DNA of 64,000 bases from Piscicola geometra (Eukaryota; Annelida; Clitellata; Hirudinida; Piscicolidae). Shown piece by piece: positions 15,101 to 54,200 of the stretch (position 1 is the stretch's first letter; every line of letters begins with the position of its first letter). Location of the stretch: NCBI GenBank assembly GCA_943735955.1, contig OX030955.1, positions 7,574,769 through 7,638,768 of the forward strand. The letters are read 5' to 3'. Made by a program: the position numbers and the translations under genes. The notes under the pieces were generated by a model. The model did no database searches, was not told where the DNA came from, and was given only the letters and a program-made list of their open reading frames with translations.

Positions 15101-18100
15101 CACATGCGACAGACGAACATGTTGGCGGCTTGTGACACAGCCAGAGGCATCATCCTCTATGACATGAGGAAGCCTCAGCGAATCAGGAAGGTGAGTCCCT
15201 GTGAACATTCTATATGGGACCTATATGGGTCCCATATGGGCAACTATATGGGCCCCATATGGGCAGCCCATATGGGACCCATGTCAAAATGCTACACCGA
15301 TTTACGTGGGTCCCATATGGGCTATATGGGCAACTATATGGGCCCTATATGGGCAGCCCATATGGGCCCTATATGGACAGCCCATATGGGCCCTATATGG
15401 ACAGCCCATATGGGCCCTATATGGGCAGCCCATATAGGCCCTATGTGGGCAGCCCATATGGGACCCATGTCAAAATGCTACACCAAATTAAGTGGGTCCC
15501 ATATGGGCTATATGGGCAACACATGATTGATTGATAAATTATTTATTTTTATAAAAAGCAATTAAAATATTTCTGCCAAACATAAATTTAAAGATGTAAG
15601 AAAAATAGTCCAAATATAAAAAATGTAATTAATCGGATTCTTCAAGATTATTTTTTTTTGAATTTTGCTTGGCTTGCTTTTCTAATTTGGAAACGTGTAC
15701 TTTGATTTCTCTTCTGTATGTTTGAGTTGCGAATAACTTATTGATGAATTATATACCATGGTTTCATTTGTTCTGGTAAAGGGGAGGGCTAACCGGCTCT
15801 TTTTTGTCATTACATATATTAATAAAAATGGCTGGTATCTTATATAGATATTGAATACATTGATTACAACTTGTGGGGTTTCGAAAAGTTTGTTGAACTA
15901 TTGAATAATTATTTGCATAGCTTTAAATTTTTTAATATTAATATTTAATAATGAGAATTTTTTTAACAACTTTAATAAGAAACCAAAATGACTTTTATAG
16001 ACAAATACTTTTTAAATAATTACAACAGAAGATAACATTTCTAAAATAAAAGAGATAATAAATTCAAATGACTAAAATAAAAAAATTAAAAGTATTTTAC
16101 AAAAACCATGGCCATATGTTACACTAATTCAAAGTCCATTGAGCCCATATAGGACCCATATAGGACCCACATAGGCTTTCCTTGAAAACACTAAGCATTT
16201 TTATTTTTTAAAGCCCATTTAGCCCTTATAGGACCCACATAGGCTTTCCATGAAAACACTTCAACTTTTTTCATTATTCAAAGCCCATTTAGCCCATATA
16301 GGACCCATATAGGACCCACATAGGCTTTCCTTGAAAACACTTAAACTTTTTTTATTATTCAAAACCCATTTAGCCCATATAGGACCCATATAGGACCCAC
16401 ATAGGCTTTCCATGAAAACACTTAAACATTTTTTATTATTCAAAGCCCATTTAGCCTATATAGGACCCATATAGGACCCACATAGGCTTTCCATAAAAAC
16501 ACTTAAACTTTTTTTTATTATTCAAAGCCCATTTAGCCCATATAGGACCCATATAGGACCCACATAGGCTTTCCTTGAAAACACTTGAACTTTTTTTATT
16601 ATTCAAAACCCATTTAGCCCATATAGGACCCACATAGGCTTTCCATGAAAACACTTCAACTTTTTTCATTATTCAAAGCCCATTTAGCCCATATAGGACC
16701 CATATAGGACCCACATAGGCTTTCCATGAAAACACTACAACTTTTTTCATTATTCAAAGCCCATTTAGCCCATATAGGACCCATATAGGACCCACATAGG
16801 CTTTCCTTGAAAACACTTGAACTTTTTTTATTATTCAAAGCTCATTTAGCCTATATAGGACCCATATAGGACCCACATAGGCTTTCCATAAAAACACTTA
16901 AACTTTTTTTTATTATTCAAAACCCATTTAGCCCATATAGGACCCATATAGGACCCACATAGGCTTTCCTTGAAAACACTTAAACTTTTTTTATTATTCA
17001 AAAACCATTTAGCCCATATAGGACCCATATAGGACCCACATAGGCTTTCCATGAAAACACTTTAATTTTTATTGTTATTCAAAGCCCATTTAGCCCATAT
17101 AGGACCCATATACTTCCCAAATAGGTTTTCTTTGAAAACACTTAGAATCATTATTTTTTTAAAAGCCCATTCAGCCCATTTAGGACCCATATACTTCCCA
17201 AATAGGGTTTTCTTTAAAAACACGTTAAATTTTATTCTTTTTTAAAGCCCATTTAGCCCATATAGGACCCATATAGGGCCCATATAGATAATCTCTAGCC
17301 CACGAAGCCCATATAGGACCCATATAGGACCCATATTGATTACCCTTAGCCCATTTAGCCCATATGGGACCCATATAGGCCCATATAGAATGTTCACAGG
17401 GGTGTTGCCATTGACTGCTCCGCGTGCTTATACACATACTTATACATATGATATTCCGTACAAATAGGAGTCTGTGTTGGTGTTTCTATGGATATCTAGA
17501 GATAATATCGTGTTGCTATGGATACCTAGAACTACCATGCGGATGGGTGGCTTGTGCGGCGTGTTTCAAGCCGGAAAAGCTTTTGTTGAGAGCGTGGTGC
17601 AGTTCGCATGTGTGCATTCTTTGTGTCACATCTTCATAATGATGATGATGGTGATGATGATAATGACGATGGTGATGATCCCTACACTATAATCGTGCCT
17701 TTTCTCTGCACTCTCTTTCATCTTCTCCCACCTTTTTTTCTTCCACTTCCATTCCACCTCAGACAGTGATGAGCATGGCAAGCAACAACCTCTCCTGGAA
17801 TCCCATGGAGCCATTCATTTTCACCGTTGCTAACGAAGACTTCAAGTTTGATTTTCTTTTATCTTTCTCATTTTCATCTCATCTTTCCCCAGCTCTTTCA
17901 TTTACAATCCCATCCATCTTCAGCCTCTTAATTTTCCATGCCATCCATCCTTGGCTCTCATTTTCAATTTCATCCATCCTTTCTTAGCTTTTTATTTTCA
18001 ATACCATCCATTCATCTACTTGATTCCATCTGTCCATCCACTACCACCCCCTCACAGCTTATACTCCTTCGATATGCGAAACCTCAAGACTCCCTCTTCC

Positions 18101-20189
18101 ATCCACAAAGACCACACTTCCGCTGGTCGGCCTTTTCTCGACTACTCAACATTTCAATCATTTATTTATTTTTCTTCAACTATTCATTTTTTCGTTCATC
18201 TATCATTTCATTGCTCTTTCAAGAAATTAACTTTTTGTTTTTTTTAAATCTTCCTCCACCACCATTCACAACCCTAGTCCTAACCATAATATACTTAACC
18301 CAACCTTAACACCCTCATCCTAACCCTAACGTATACTCTTCCATATTCCTCCACCACCGTCTACTCGCATTTTTCATGCCAACCTCGCACCTTGCAGTCA
18401 TCGACGTGGACTACTCACCGACCGGTAGGGAGTTCGTATCAGGTTCGTACGACAAGAGCATTCGAATATTCTCGTCCAGGGCCGAACATAGCAGGTGAGA
18501 GGTTTATTTCTGTGCGCGGGGATGCGTTGGATTGGACGGAGTTAGGTTTGTGTGTTTCAAGGTGTGTGAGGTGTGGTGGAGGTACATGCGTTGGTTTGAA
18601 GGGTTGTTTGAGATTCAGTGGAGGGGTGTGTGAGGTGTGGTGGAGGGGTGTGTGAGGTGTAGTTGAGTAGGTGTGTTGAGGGAGTGTTTCTAGTTGTGGT
18701 AGAGAGTGTGTTGTGTGTCGTGAAGGGGTGTGTGAGGTGTGGTCGAGTGTGTTGTGTGAGGTGTGGTGTAGTAGGCATGTGTGATTTGGTGGAGGGATTG
18801 TTTTCAAGTGTGTAGAGGGCTTTTTGTCGATCAATGACATTCACCCGCAGAGAAGTCTACCACACCAAACGTATGCAGAGGATCTCATGCATCAGGTGAC
18901 CTTCCATCTTCGCTCCTTCATCGCCCATTTATCGAAACTCAATCAACCATCTATTTACCCACTGTTCACTGTTCTGGCCTCTTTCTCATGTACCTAATAC
19001 ATCCTTAAGAAACCTTCACGCGTGTCATGAAGCTGTTTAATGTAGTTTCAACTCTAGAGAGCCATTTATTTCTGGCCATTCTTATTCAAATGTCATTCTG
19101 AACATCATAGTTGAACATTAATTTCAAGCAAATGCTCTCTACAATAATGGCATCTCTTACAGCAGCCATCTTTAAACTTCTTGTTCATTTTTATTATTAT
19201 TAATACTATTATTATTAATATCATTGTTATCATTATCATTGTTATCGTTCTTTTTATTATATAATCACCACTCACCCTCTCGAACCACCCACAGATGGTC
19301 GCAGGACAGCCGCTTCATCTTCTCAGCCTCCGAGGAGATGATCATCAGGGTGTGGAAGGCAGCCGCCTCTGAGAAGCTCGGAGTGGTGCGTTTGCCATTA
19401 ACAATCCATTATCGCCATCAATAAAGCCTAAATAACCCACTATCAAGCTTCTTACAACTTTTCACTGAACGATGAAAAAAACTATCAATGATCTACAAAG
19501 AACCACTGACCTTCCACCACCCACCAATTACCGCCCATCAACGATCACCACCCACCAACAACCACTTATAACCAACCATCCACAAACAAGCACCCACCAA
19601 CAACCACTTATATTCTACCAACCATTAGTAACCACCTACCAACAAGCACCCACTAACAATCATCTACCAACAAGCACCCACCACTACCAACAACTCAGTT
19701 AAAACCAAGGGAGAAAGAGGCGTTGAACTATGCTCAGGCGCTGAAACACAAGTACCGACAGCACCCGCAAGTCAGTCGCATCCTCAACCATCGACACGTG
19801 CCCAAGGACATCCATGCTGCATCGAAGGAACACCAAATCATCAGAATGTCGCAGAAGAGAAAGTATGTACTTGGGGTTTGGGTTTTTTTTGAAAGGGGGG
19901 TGTTTTATTTTCTCGCGGTGTTTTTGGGATGGGGTTGGGAGGAGGGTGTATTATTCGCATGCGTTGTGTCTATGCACCTCAAACGAAAAACTAAAACTAC
20001 TGAAATTTATTGAGGGAGGGGGTGTTCTATATGCAGAATGGTCGTATCTATGTATCGAAAACGAGCAACATCAACAACAACTAAATTCTTTTTCACCACA
20101 GGGAGACAAACAAACGACTGCACAGCAAGCCAGGCTCTGTGCCGGTTGTTCCAGAGAAAGCTCGAAAAGTTGTCAAGGAGATCGAATAA
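12132..20189 (+). CDS. DCAF13: DDB1- and CUL4-associated factor 13 (SOF1 homologue)
   Basis: Fourteen coding exons join in phase: 12132-12201, 12374-12573, 12753-12863, 14028-14108, 14293-14393, 14628-14679, 15113-15190, 17763-17845, 18058-18125, 18398-18494, 18851-18895, 19295-19385, 19699-19862 and 20102-20189 (TAA 20187-20189). They give 442 residues against 445 in human. Conserved blocks include MKIKMLSRN at the N-terminus, KLERVFAKPFLGAFDGHRDG, LSWNPMEPFIFTVANED, DVDYSPTGREFVSGSYDKSI and ASEKLGV. The WD40 propeller spans most of the protein. From about residue 355 comes the basic Sof1-like domain (HRHVPKDIHAASKE) and a lysine-rich tail. In the family this is a nucleolar component of the SSU processome for 18S rRNA maturation, and a substrate receptor for CUL4-DDB1 ubiquitin ligase. 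An AATAAA at 20290-20295 is a candidate poly(A) signal. Confidence 0.97.
13087..13985 (+). mobile_element. 5'-truncated, decayed CR1-like LINE fragment
   Basis: Frame-shifted but recognisable C-terminal reverse transcriptase sequence begins about 13140: LKILGVTLDNNLIFKNHI, SRLDYCNSLLYNI and NRLQSVLNKAARI. It then passes through other frames with LHWLPIDFRISFKIAI and RAFRHAALTTWNALPPAFR. It ends near GCGCTATACAATTATTATTATC, a 3' end and microsatellite tail like those of CR1/L2 elements. It lies in the DCAF13 intron 12864-14027 in the sense direction, and stops and frameshifts make it dead. Confidence 0.87.
14394..14575. repeat. (TAG)n-rich trinucleotide tract
   Basis: Imperfect GTAGTAGTAG and GTGGTGGTTGTAG repeats fill most of the DCAF13 intron 14394-14627. 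The (TAG) motif starts immediately at the GTAGTA donor. Confidence 0.9.
15197..17401. mobile_element. Inverted-repeat (foldback-like) element of unknown family
   Basis: The ends are about 45-bp inverted repeats that match apart from one inserted base. They start CCCTGTGAACATTC at 15197 and end GAATGTTCACAGGG at 17401. The left part (15197-15525) is a cluster of GCCCATATGGGC-type palindromes, with two direct copies of a block containing CATGTCAAAATGCTACACC. The right part (about 16130-17370) is an 81-bp tandem array. No coding sequence is seen in the 15540-16090 core. The element fills most of the DCAF13 intron 15191-17762. No target duplication is evident: the left flank is AAGGTGAGT and the right flank is GTGTTGCC. 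It could be a DNA transposon derivative or a foldback element. Confidence 0.82.
16130..17230. repeat. 81-bp tandem repeat array, about 13 units
   Basis: Each unit holds GCCCATTTAGCCCATATAGG, one or two GGACCCATATA motifs, ACCCACATAGGCTTTCC and a T-rich spacer ending ATTATTCAAA. Unit starts at 16279, 16360, 16441 and 16523 give an 81-82 bp period. Outer units are more diverged. CCCATATAGG in the units is complementary to CCTATATGGG in the left arm of the surrounding element. Confidence 0.92.
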
Positions 20190-22813
20190 CACCAACACTT
20201 CATTGTCTATTTTTTTTATTCTATCCTTTACTAATAATCGTCACTGCTGGGCGGTTATCGATCAATGTAACTCATTACTTTTTAAAAAAAATAAATTTGA
20301 CTTTCAAAATCTTTGAAACTTTCTTTGTAAAATATTTCATGTCAAAAACATTTCAATCTACAAAGTTTTGAATGACCACAAAAATACTATAATTTCGAAA
20401 AATTGCTTTCAGTACAATAATTTTGAGGTAAGAACTTGTCACCTTGATCCAAAGTGTCACCTTCAAATGTTCCTCGTTGCCAGAAGCTCATGTCACAAAA
20501 CTGATCAACAGTTTTTTTTAAAAGCGTTGAAAACCAGCGTTTTTGAATTCCTTAATTAATTGCCTCACTTATTTTAATTGTCCTGTCATTCATGCTACGA
20601 AGTAGAGCTGAGGTGTTAGGCAAAGATAATCGGGATGCAAATTTCAATTAAGGTGAATAAGTAGTAGGAATGTTTAATATTCAAGTTTTCTCGATATGCT
20701 GTTAGCAATTTTCCTACTGGCTTGTGACACCAGTAAAGTTTTTTGCGTTGTTGTCTTATACCGAATGAATGTGAACTTGACAAATAAAAAATGTTTCCAA
20801 TATTAATTATCTGCGATGCAATTTCGAAGTTTTTTTCTCGATTAATATCATCGCCTATTAATTAACTCTTTGAGAAGACTTAACACTACCAAGAACTGAA
20901 GTCCATTGAGAATATAATGAAGAAGGAAATTTCTTTTATTGAGTTATACTTTTTTTAAAGTAAACATTTTGTTAAAAAATTTTTGAGGGAGGTCAAACTA
21001 TCTCTGTAATTTCCTTTCGTTTTGGAGTTTTTTTTACATTGGTATCATGGTCTTATAGAACTGTCAACAATATTCTAATTTTGAAATATATAAAAACTGG
21101 AACATAATTCCTCGAAACTATCTTTATTTGAGGAGACCAAAGAACACCAAGCAAATCTCCTCATAATAACATCACTTCTTCACGCGACGACTAAACCTTT
21201 CCAGTAACCCTCCACTTCACCCCTCTAGAACATTCATCGTTAGTTACCTCAAATGGTATGCATGTTTGAGCTATATATGTTACAACAAAGACACGTACGT
21301 ATTAAGTTACTTATCTAAACGCCATAAATCTATGCTAGGTGTATTACCAGCTAGGCTGTTTCAGGTAAAATGTTTTGAATTGGCTTCGCTTGTTTTTGTA
21401 AAATTTTAACTCTGAATTTGAATTTGAACTGAATTCTTAAGACAAATTTTATATTAACTGGTTTCAGTAAACTGATTAAATTACTTTAGTGGATCAATTA
21501 GCATTTAGTAAGAGATCTTCGAAGTTCAAACAAACGGGATCTTAATGGCGGTGAGTTGGTTATCATTTGATAACTTTAAAAAAGCATTTTAGTCAATAGC
21601 TGAATCATAAACGTCAAAAGACTTTTTATTTCACATTTTGAGATTTTTATGATTAAATTGTCACCTCTGAGTGTGGAGTTACGTTCTTTGGTATACAGCC
21701 TCATTTGCATTAGACTCTAATCATTAAAGTCTAATGATTGATTCATTTGCTAGTCAAATGAAAATGGTTTCACCAAAATAGAATATTTAAAATAGTATAT
21801 TCTTTGAAATGTCTTTAAGAGGTAAAGAAGAAGATGTGTGCAAGAAGTTTATAGCGCATTAAAAGGTATTTGTAAGTTTCAAAGAAGGTCTATGTTGGTT
21901 TCTTAATAAAGTCAATTGAATGATTGGCCCAATAGCGTGATATTTGTTAAGATCGAATGTCTTTTCATTATTCAGAAAGATTCTTCGCAAATAGGTTTTA
22001 ATTTGACTTCTTCACTATGAATGATATCCTTTTAAGAAAAATGATTAGCTAGTTATTTACTATTCAGTTCTCAATTTTTATTCTCGCAGTTGTATAGGTA
22101 CATTTGAAGCCTTATAATCCGGCATACTCTTCATACTGAACACTTTAGCTAGAACAAACATTTATTTACTTCAGTTTCAAGGTTAATTCACAAAGAAATT
22201 AGAATAATTGATCGAATCATGGAATGCTAGTAAGCTCATTTACAAATGGTGATTTGATAAAAACTGATGAAACCCGTTTTATCTGAACTTTAGATTCTAA
22301 ACGCCATTATTTAATAGATCATTTTCCAATTGTAACAAAGTTTTATAAACTCAATTAAACGAAAACGAACTCCGACCTCAGAAACAACAGTTAGGCGATT
22401 GTTATTGTATGACAACAGAAGAACTTAATCGCTGCTGGTATTCTAAAGTAGCTTCATCCCAGTTCTTCTAAAGAACTTAAGACTAGGTTGAAAGCGTTAA
22501 TGTATTGTAGAAATTTAGAAGTGGCGTACCTATAATTCTTTTGCATATTTATAAAAGAAAGTTCTCATTAACGTTTTTTGACTTTAATGTTTAATTAATT
22601 TTATATAGCAACTTTATTAAAGTCACCTTGAATAGATTTTTTGGCTAAATGCCACTTTAATAAAATTAAATTATCGGATGAGTGTATCCTCTTCACTCAT
22701 GATCACAATAATCATCATTACCATGATACAAAGCATCATAATCATCATCAACAACATCATCAACATCATCATCGCCATCGTCATCATCAATGATTTCAAA
22801 ACTCCCACAGAGA
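20190..22813. other. Intergenic between DCAF13 and EGFR
   Basis: This AT-rich region holds the DCAF13 3' UTR at its start and should hold the EGFR promoter and 5' UTR at its end. I found no exon, repeat family or RNA gene. Short ATC-rich repeats occur just before the EGFR start codon (22700-22790). Confidence 0.6.
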
Positions 22814-49438
<26,625 letters not shown>

Positions 49439-51203
49439 TGAAAATAATATATTTCTATGTTCGTACCCTCTCATTGTGTAGCTTTTTCGTGTTGCGCTTT
49501 TATATAATGAACTATACGTCGTAATCATTGCTTCGATTTTAAATATTCCTTTTAATGATTTTTATACAATTTATTTAAAGTTTTTATTGTATTAAAATCA
49601 AGTTATTTCTAATGTGACATTGGATCAGTAGTGTGGACTCAACATTAAGAACGTGCTTTTCTGCCTACATTTGAAATATGCATTACACTGTAAAATCGTG
49701 AACTCTTTATGAAAATCAATGTATTTATTAAATTCATACCAATGCAGATTATTTATATTTTTAAAATCAAAATTTTTCTCGTCATGAGCATAGCTGACTA
49801 TTTCATTTTGTAAGACTTACACAGCATACAAATCTGAAAAATGATTTATAAACTGCTTTTTATTTTTGATATTTTATTGTAGTGAAGGAATTATTTTTAT
49901 TGTAGTAAGTGAAGTATATTTAATTTCAGCTTCTTATGGATTTGAAATAGTTCAAATGAAAAAAGAGTATAATGAATAAAATTTTTTATAAACCTTTTTA
50001 ATCCTTCATGTATAAATTGAAAAAACCTATTTTTACTTTTTTGGCAGTTTGAATGATTGAAGTATTTCTTAAACTTAATCAATTAAATAAATGCCTGAAT
50101 GTCTTTGATTGAGGAATGGTTGATATTCACTTACAATGAATAAAACTATAAAATATATTAGTTTCTGTTATCCGCTTAAAACACCCAAGTGAAACCCCTT
50201 AAAAAATGCATTAAAAAAAACACAAAAACCATTTCAAAAATTATTTTCACTAAATCGTTTTGTCATTTGGTGAATTAGACGAAATACTCAATCCTGTAGG
50301 AGAACTGGAAAAATTTTTATTCATCATTTGAATAAGAACTTCCTATTGACTGATTTAGTCGTGAACCTGTTATACTCGGTCCCTCCTTGGGTCGCTTATC
50401 GAATTAAAGAAAGTGGTGTTGTGTGTAAAATAAATATAATTCTGCAAATCAAGCTCAAGTTTTTTAGGTTTAGTATTTTTAATTTAGTGTGCGATACAGT
50501 ATAGTTGTATATCAGCGTCATTTTTCAAACGAACTCTTCAGCAGCTTGAAGACTCAGACGTCGAAAGATGTTTCAAATTATAATCTCAAAACGTCCTTTT
50601 TTCTATTACATAATGAAATAAGTTGGTTTTGAGTCCATTTCTGTTCTAAACACTCGAGCATGTGGCGTGAAGCAATTTCACCCCAACGCCACTTTTTTGA
50701 ATAACTATAACAATAACCTGGTTTGGGTGATCAAAAGAACCGATTTATTTGGAAAATTTGACAAAAATGTGTACATTTGACCAAAAAATCTTTAGAAAAT
50801 ATAATTCTGAGGACAATGGAAACCATAATGGAACATGGTCGTTAGTGAGGATACGTTTTCAAAGCTTAGCAAAAAACACGTCTGACATAACATGAAAGTT
50901 GAAGCAGTTAAAACGAGAATCAGAGAAAGAGTAGCTAGTTAAATTATTTAATATTAAATCAAATAGCTTGGTTTACTTACTCGGTAATATTTATAACTGG
51001 ATTGTTCGAAAAAGTTACTAACAATAAACCCATTAGCATGTAGTACTGCAACAACAGTTTCTATGATTAAAAAGTCGATTTAATGGATGCCGACTAGCTC
51101 AGACGTAACGTTGAAGAAATCACTCAAATTGTAACGCAGGCGCAAGTCACCGAAGCATCCCTCAGTGATCGTCCTTGACATTATTACGATTCATCAGCAG
51201 GGG
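49439..51203. other. Convergent intergenic region (EGFR and semaphorin 3' ends)
   Basis: Both neighbours end toward this 1.8 kb AT-rich region, which should contain both 3' UTRs. An AATAAA occurs at 49975-49980 on the plus strand. No other gene or repeat family is recognised. Confidence 0.6.
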
Positions 51204-54200
51204 CTACACGAAAGGTTTGTCCACTGGGTAAGCTGCAGGAGGGAAGAAAACACATTTCATTGAGTCGTCAAAAGATTTATCCTCAAAGTCAATGTCTTGC
51301 TGAACAATGGTGCTCCTGGGACGACACCTGTTGACGTAGTTGTCCGTGTCATAGTAGTAGTTGTTGTCTTCTGTGACAAAGCCACTTAAAATTTTGAAGA
51401 AGGGTTTGTTGTTTTCTCGAAATTTTGTGTTGAGAATGTTGTTGATATAGTTGTTGTTGATCGAGTTATCGCTGTAATTACGTGATCTGATGTTTTTGAG
51501 ATTGAAGTTGTCTTTAGATATGTTGTTGTCTTGGGCTGCAGCAGTGTTGTAGTTGTTGGGTCGATGCAGGCTCTTTTGTTGATTGTTGATTTTATAAGTA
51601 TTGGTATGGTTGAAAGTTTTGTTCTTATAGTTGTTGTTGCTTATATAGATGCCATTTATAGTGGAAAGCAAGTTTTTGTTAGTTATCAAGCGGTTCCTGC
51701 TGCTACATCCAAAATTAGTCCTATTATTAATATTATTATTATTATTATTATTAGCAAGTTTTTTACTATTTTTAATTGTATTTTTTTTTTTATTTTGTAT
51801 ATTTATTATATTATTATTATTATTGTTCTTATCATTATTTTTATCCTCAGTGTGAATGCTTAAATTATCTTCAGGTTTCAAATTACTTCCACTCTTTTTT
51901 TCATTATACCTTTCCGTTTTCATGAAATGTATATCATCATTATCATTAATATTAAGAGAATTATTATGAATGATATTATTATTATTTTGATTATTATTAT
52001 CCTCATCATTTTTATTCTTTCTGTTGTTATGACTACTAGGATAAGGATTATTGTGATTTTTTTCTCGTTCATTCTCACCAGTACTTTGTCTCAAGGATGC
52101 AGCGAAAACCTTTCCATGATATGAATTTACATCATCATTATATTTGTAATCATGTCCAACATCATCACAACTACGTTCATCATTAGCGACATTTTTTTTT
52201 CCAATTGTATTTTGGTGGCTTGGGCTCGTCTCATTACTTTTGCGACTTTTAAATTTCGCCGTCACAATTTTCTCTCGAGTAACATCAGATTGCCGTTTCT
52301 TTATCGCAGTAACTGATTGTTTGTTTATTTCAAATACATCATCATCACCTTCGTCACAATCATCACCACCATCGTTTGTTCTAGAATGAACTTGGTAGTG
52401 CTGTGGAGAGTGGTTTTCGAGATGGTCTCGAGAAAACACATCATGGCATGATCCAGAGGACTTGATAAGGTTGTGGTCAGTGGGCAGCTTGTTTGGGGCT
52501 TCAAAGGTAACAATCTGACTTTCATTTTTGTAGCGCTGTATTCGCATGCCGTAGTTGTTTGCAAAGTCGTCTTTTTTCTTTTGCGGCATCAACCAATTAT
52601 ATCTTAGCATCGAAGTCACATGGCAAAATCTTCCAAATAGAATTCCTATGAGGAAGACGAAAATGAAGGAAAAGATGGCAAAGATGGAGAGATGGGGAGG
52701 GAAATGGCTTGAGCAGATGGAGTGGTCTGAAAGAAGGAGAGGTTAAATAGTTGTTGGGACATGAAAAAAAGGTAAAATGAAAAAAATAAATTTATCCTTG
52801 AAAAAACATTATTAATACGAGCTGCAGTTAAACTGTATTCAATAAATTATTATTATTCATAAAATAAAATATTTTATATGATGAAACGTGGGGAAAGGAA
52901 CGGAAAAAAAAGAAATAGGAATGGCAAAAAAAATTTACCTGGTCAAAAAATTAATTAAATGCATAACTCTAGCAAGAATATTGTATAAAAAGTAGTATCA
53001 GTAATTATAACAGCAATTTATTTTGATTTTAAAAATTCTTATTTTTCATAAAAAAATGAATAAATAATTCAAATTAAAAACAACCTGTGAAGTCTTCTTG
53101 ATGTTGAGACTGGTTGGTGAGAGGATACTGCTGATAATACATATCTTCCAGGGAAATCAGGGAAGAAGATGGTGATGGTGATGATGTTGTTGATGATGTT
53201 GATGATGATGATGATGATGTTGATGATGATGATGATGATGCTGTTAGTGGTTTGTTTTTAATGTCACGAGATTTGGTCTCAAAGCCGACAAGACCTGGAG
53301 GCATGCATAATTGATAATGCATTAGACGAGGTGTCAAAAAAGAAAGATTGTGCGTTGAATGGGTTTTTAGGGGATGGGTGTTCCAACTACCTAAATAGGT
53401 TAACGGGTTCAGAAAAATCATAAATGATGAAAAGGTAAAGACTAGGAGACTAACCGTTTCTTTTATCTTTGACGCTGAGTTCTGAAGAAAGTTCTTCTAG
53501 GCTTGAGAAACTGGCAATGGCTGCAGTGGTTGTAGTTGTCGCATGAACGCATTTCGGATGCTGTCCAGTCTGAAGGTTTTGGAGACTGCAAGAAGGTCAG
53601 TGGTGTACTTTGAACGTGAACATGATTGTTTTTCATAACCTAAAGGAGAAATTACTCGCTCACCATATACCTTCAAAAAAACAACTTTTTGTTCGTAATG
53701 CAGTTAATGGACGTTACTGTGTGCCTTACTATCTTTAATGTGACGCTTAAATGAGATCGCACTTCAAAAAGATTATCTTATCCATAAAAACTGCTGATTC
53801 AAAAATTAAATATCCTATTTTGTTCTATATAATTTGATTAATAATTAAAATTATAATGCATTTTGAAGCTGTAACCATATTTCAAAGAGATAATGACTTG
53901 GTGATTAAAAAAGAAAAGCTTTTGAAGGTGAAAATAATGTTGCAATGTCAGTCAATTATTCTTTATATATTTTTTACACTCTACATCTGTTTAATTAGAG
54001 TGATAATAAAATTTATCTTCTAAAAAGCATCTAAAAACTTATTTTATCAAAGTTTGACCCAGATCCTTCAATCGTGAGATGTCTAATGAATATATAATTA
54101 AATCTTCAATGCCCATTTAAGATCCAAAGGTTTCTTTAAGTGTTCAGTGATGAGTTTCGAAAAAGGAAAAAAAGTGAGAAAAGAAAATTCATTAAAAGAC

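Noticed and set aside
15104..15534. Open frames of Gly-Pro-Ile-Trp-type repeats
   Set aside because: Translations of the palindromic repeats in the inverted-repeat element; no start or splice support.
16261..17052. Minus-strand frames repeating a Tyr-Met-Gly-Pro motif
   Set aside because: Produced by the 81-bp tandem units. The frame shifts where units differ in length and there is no gene context.
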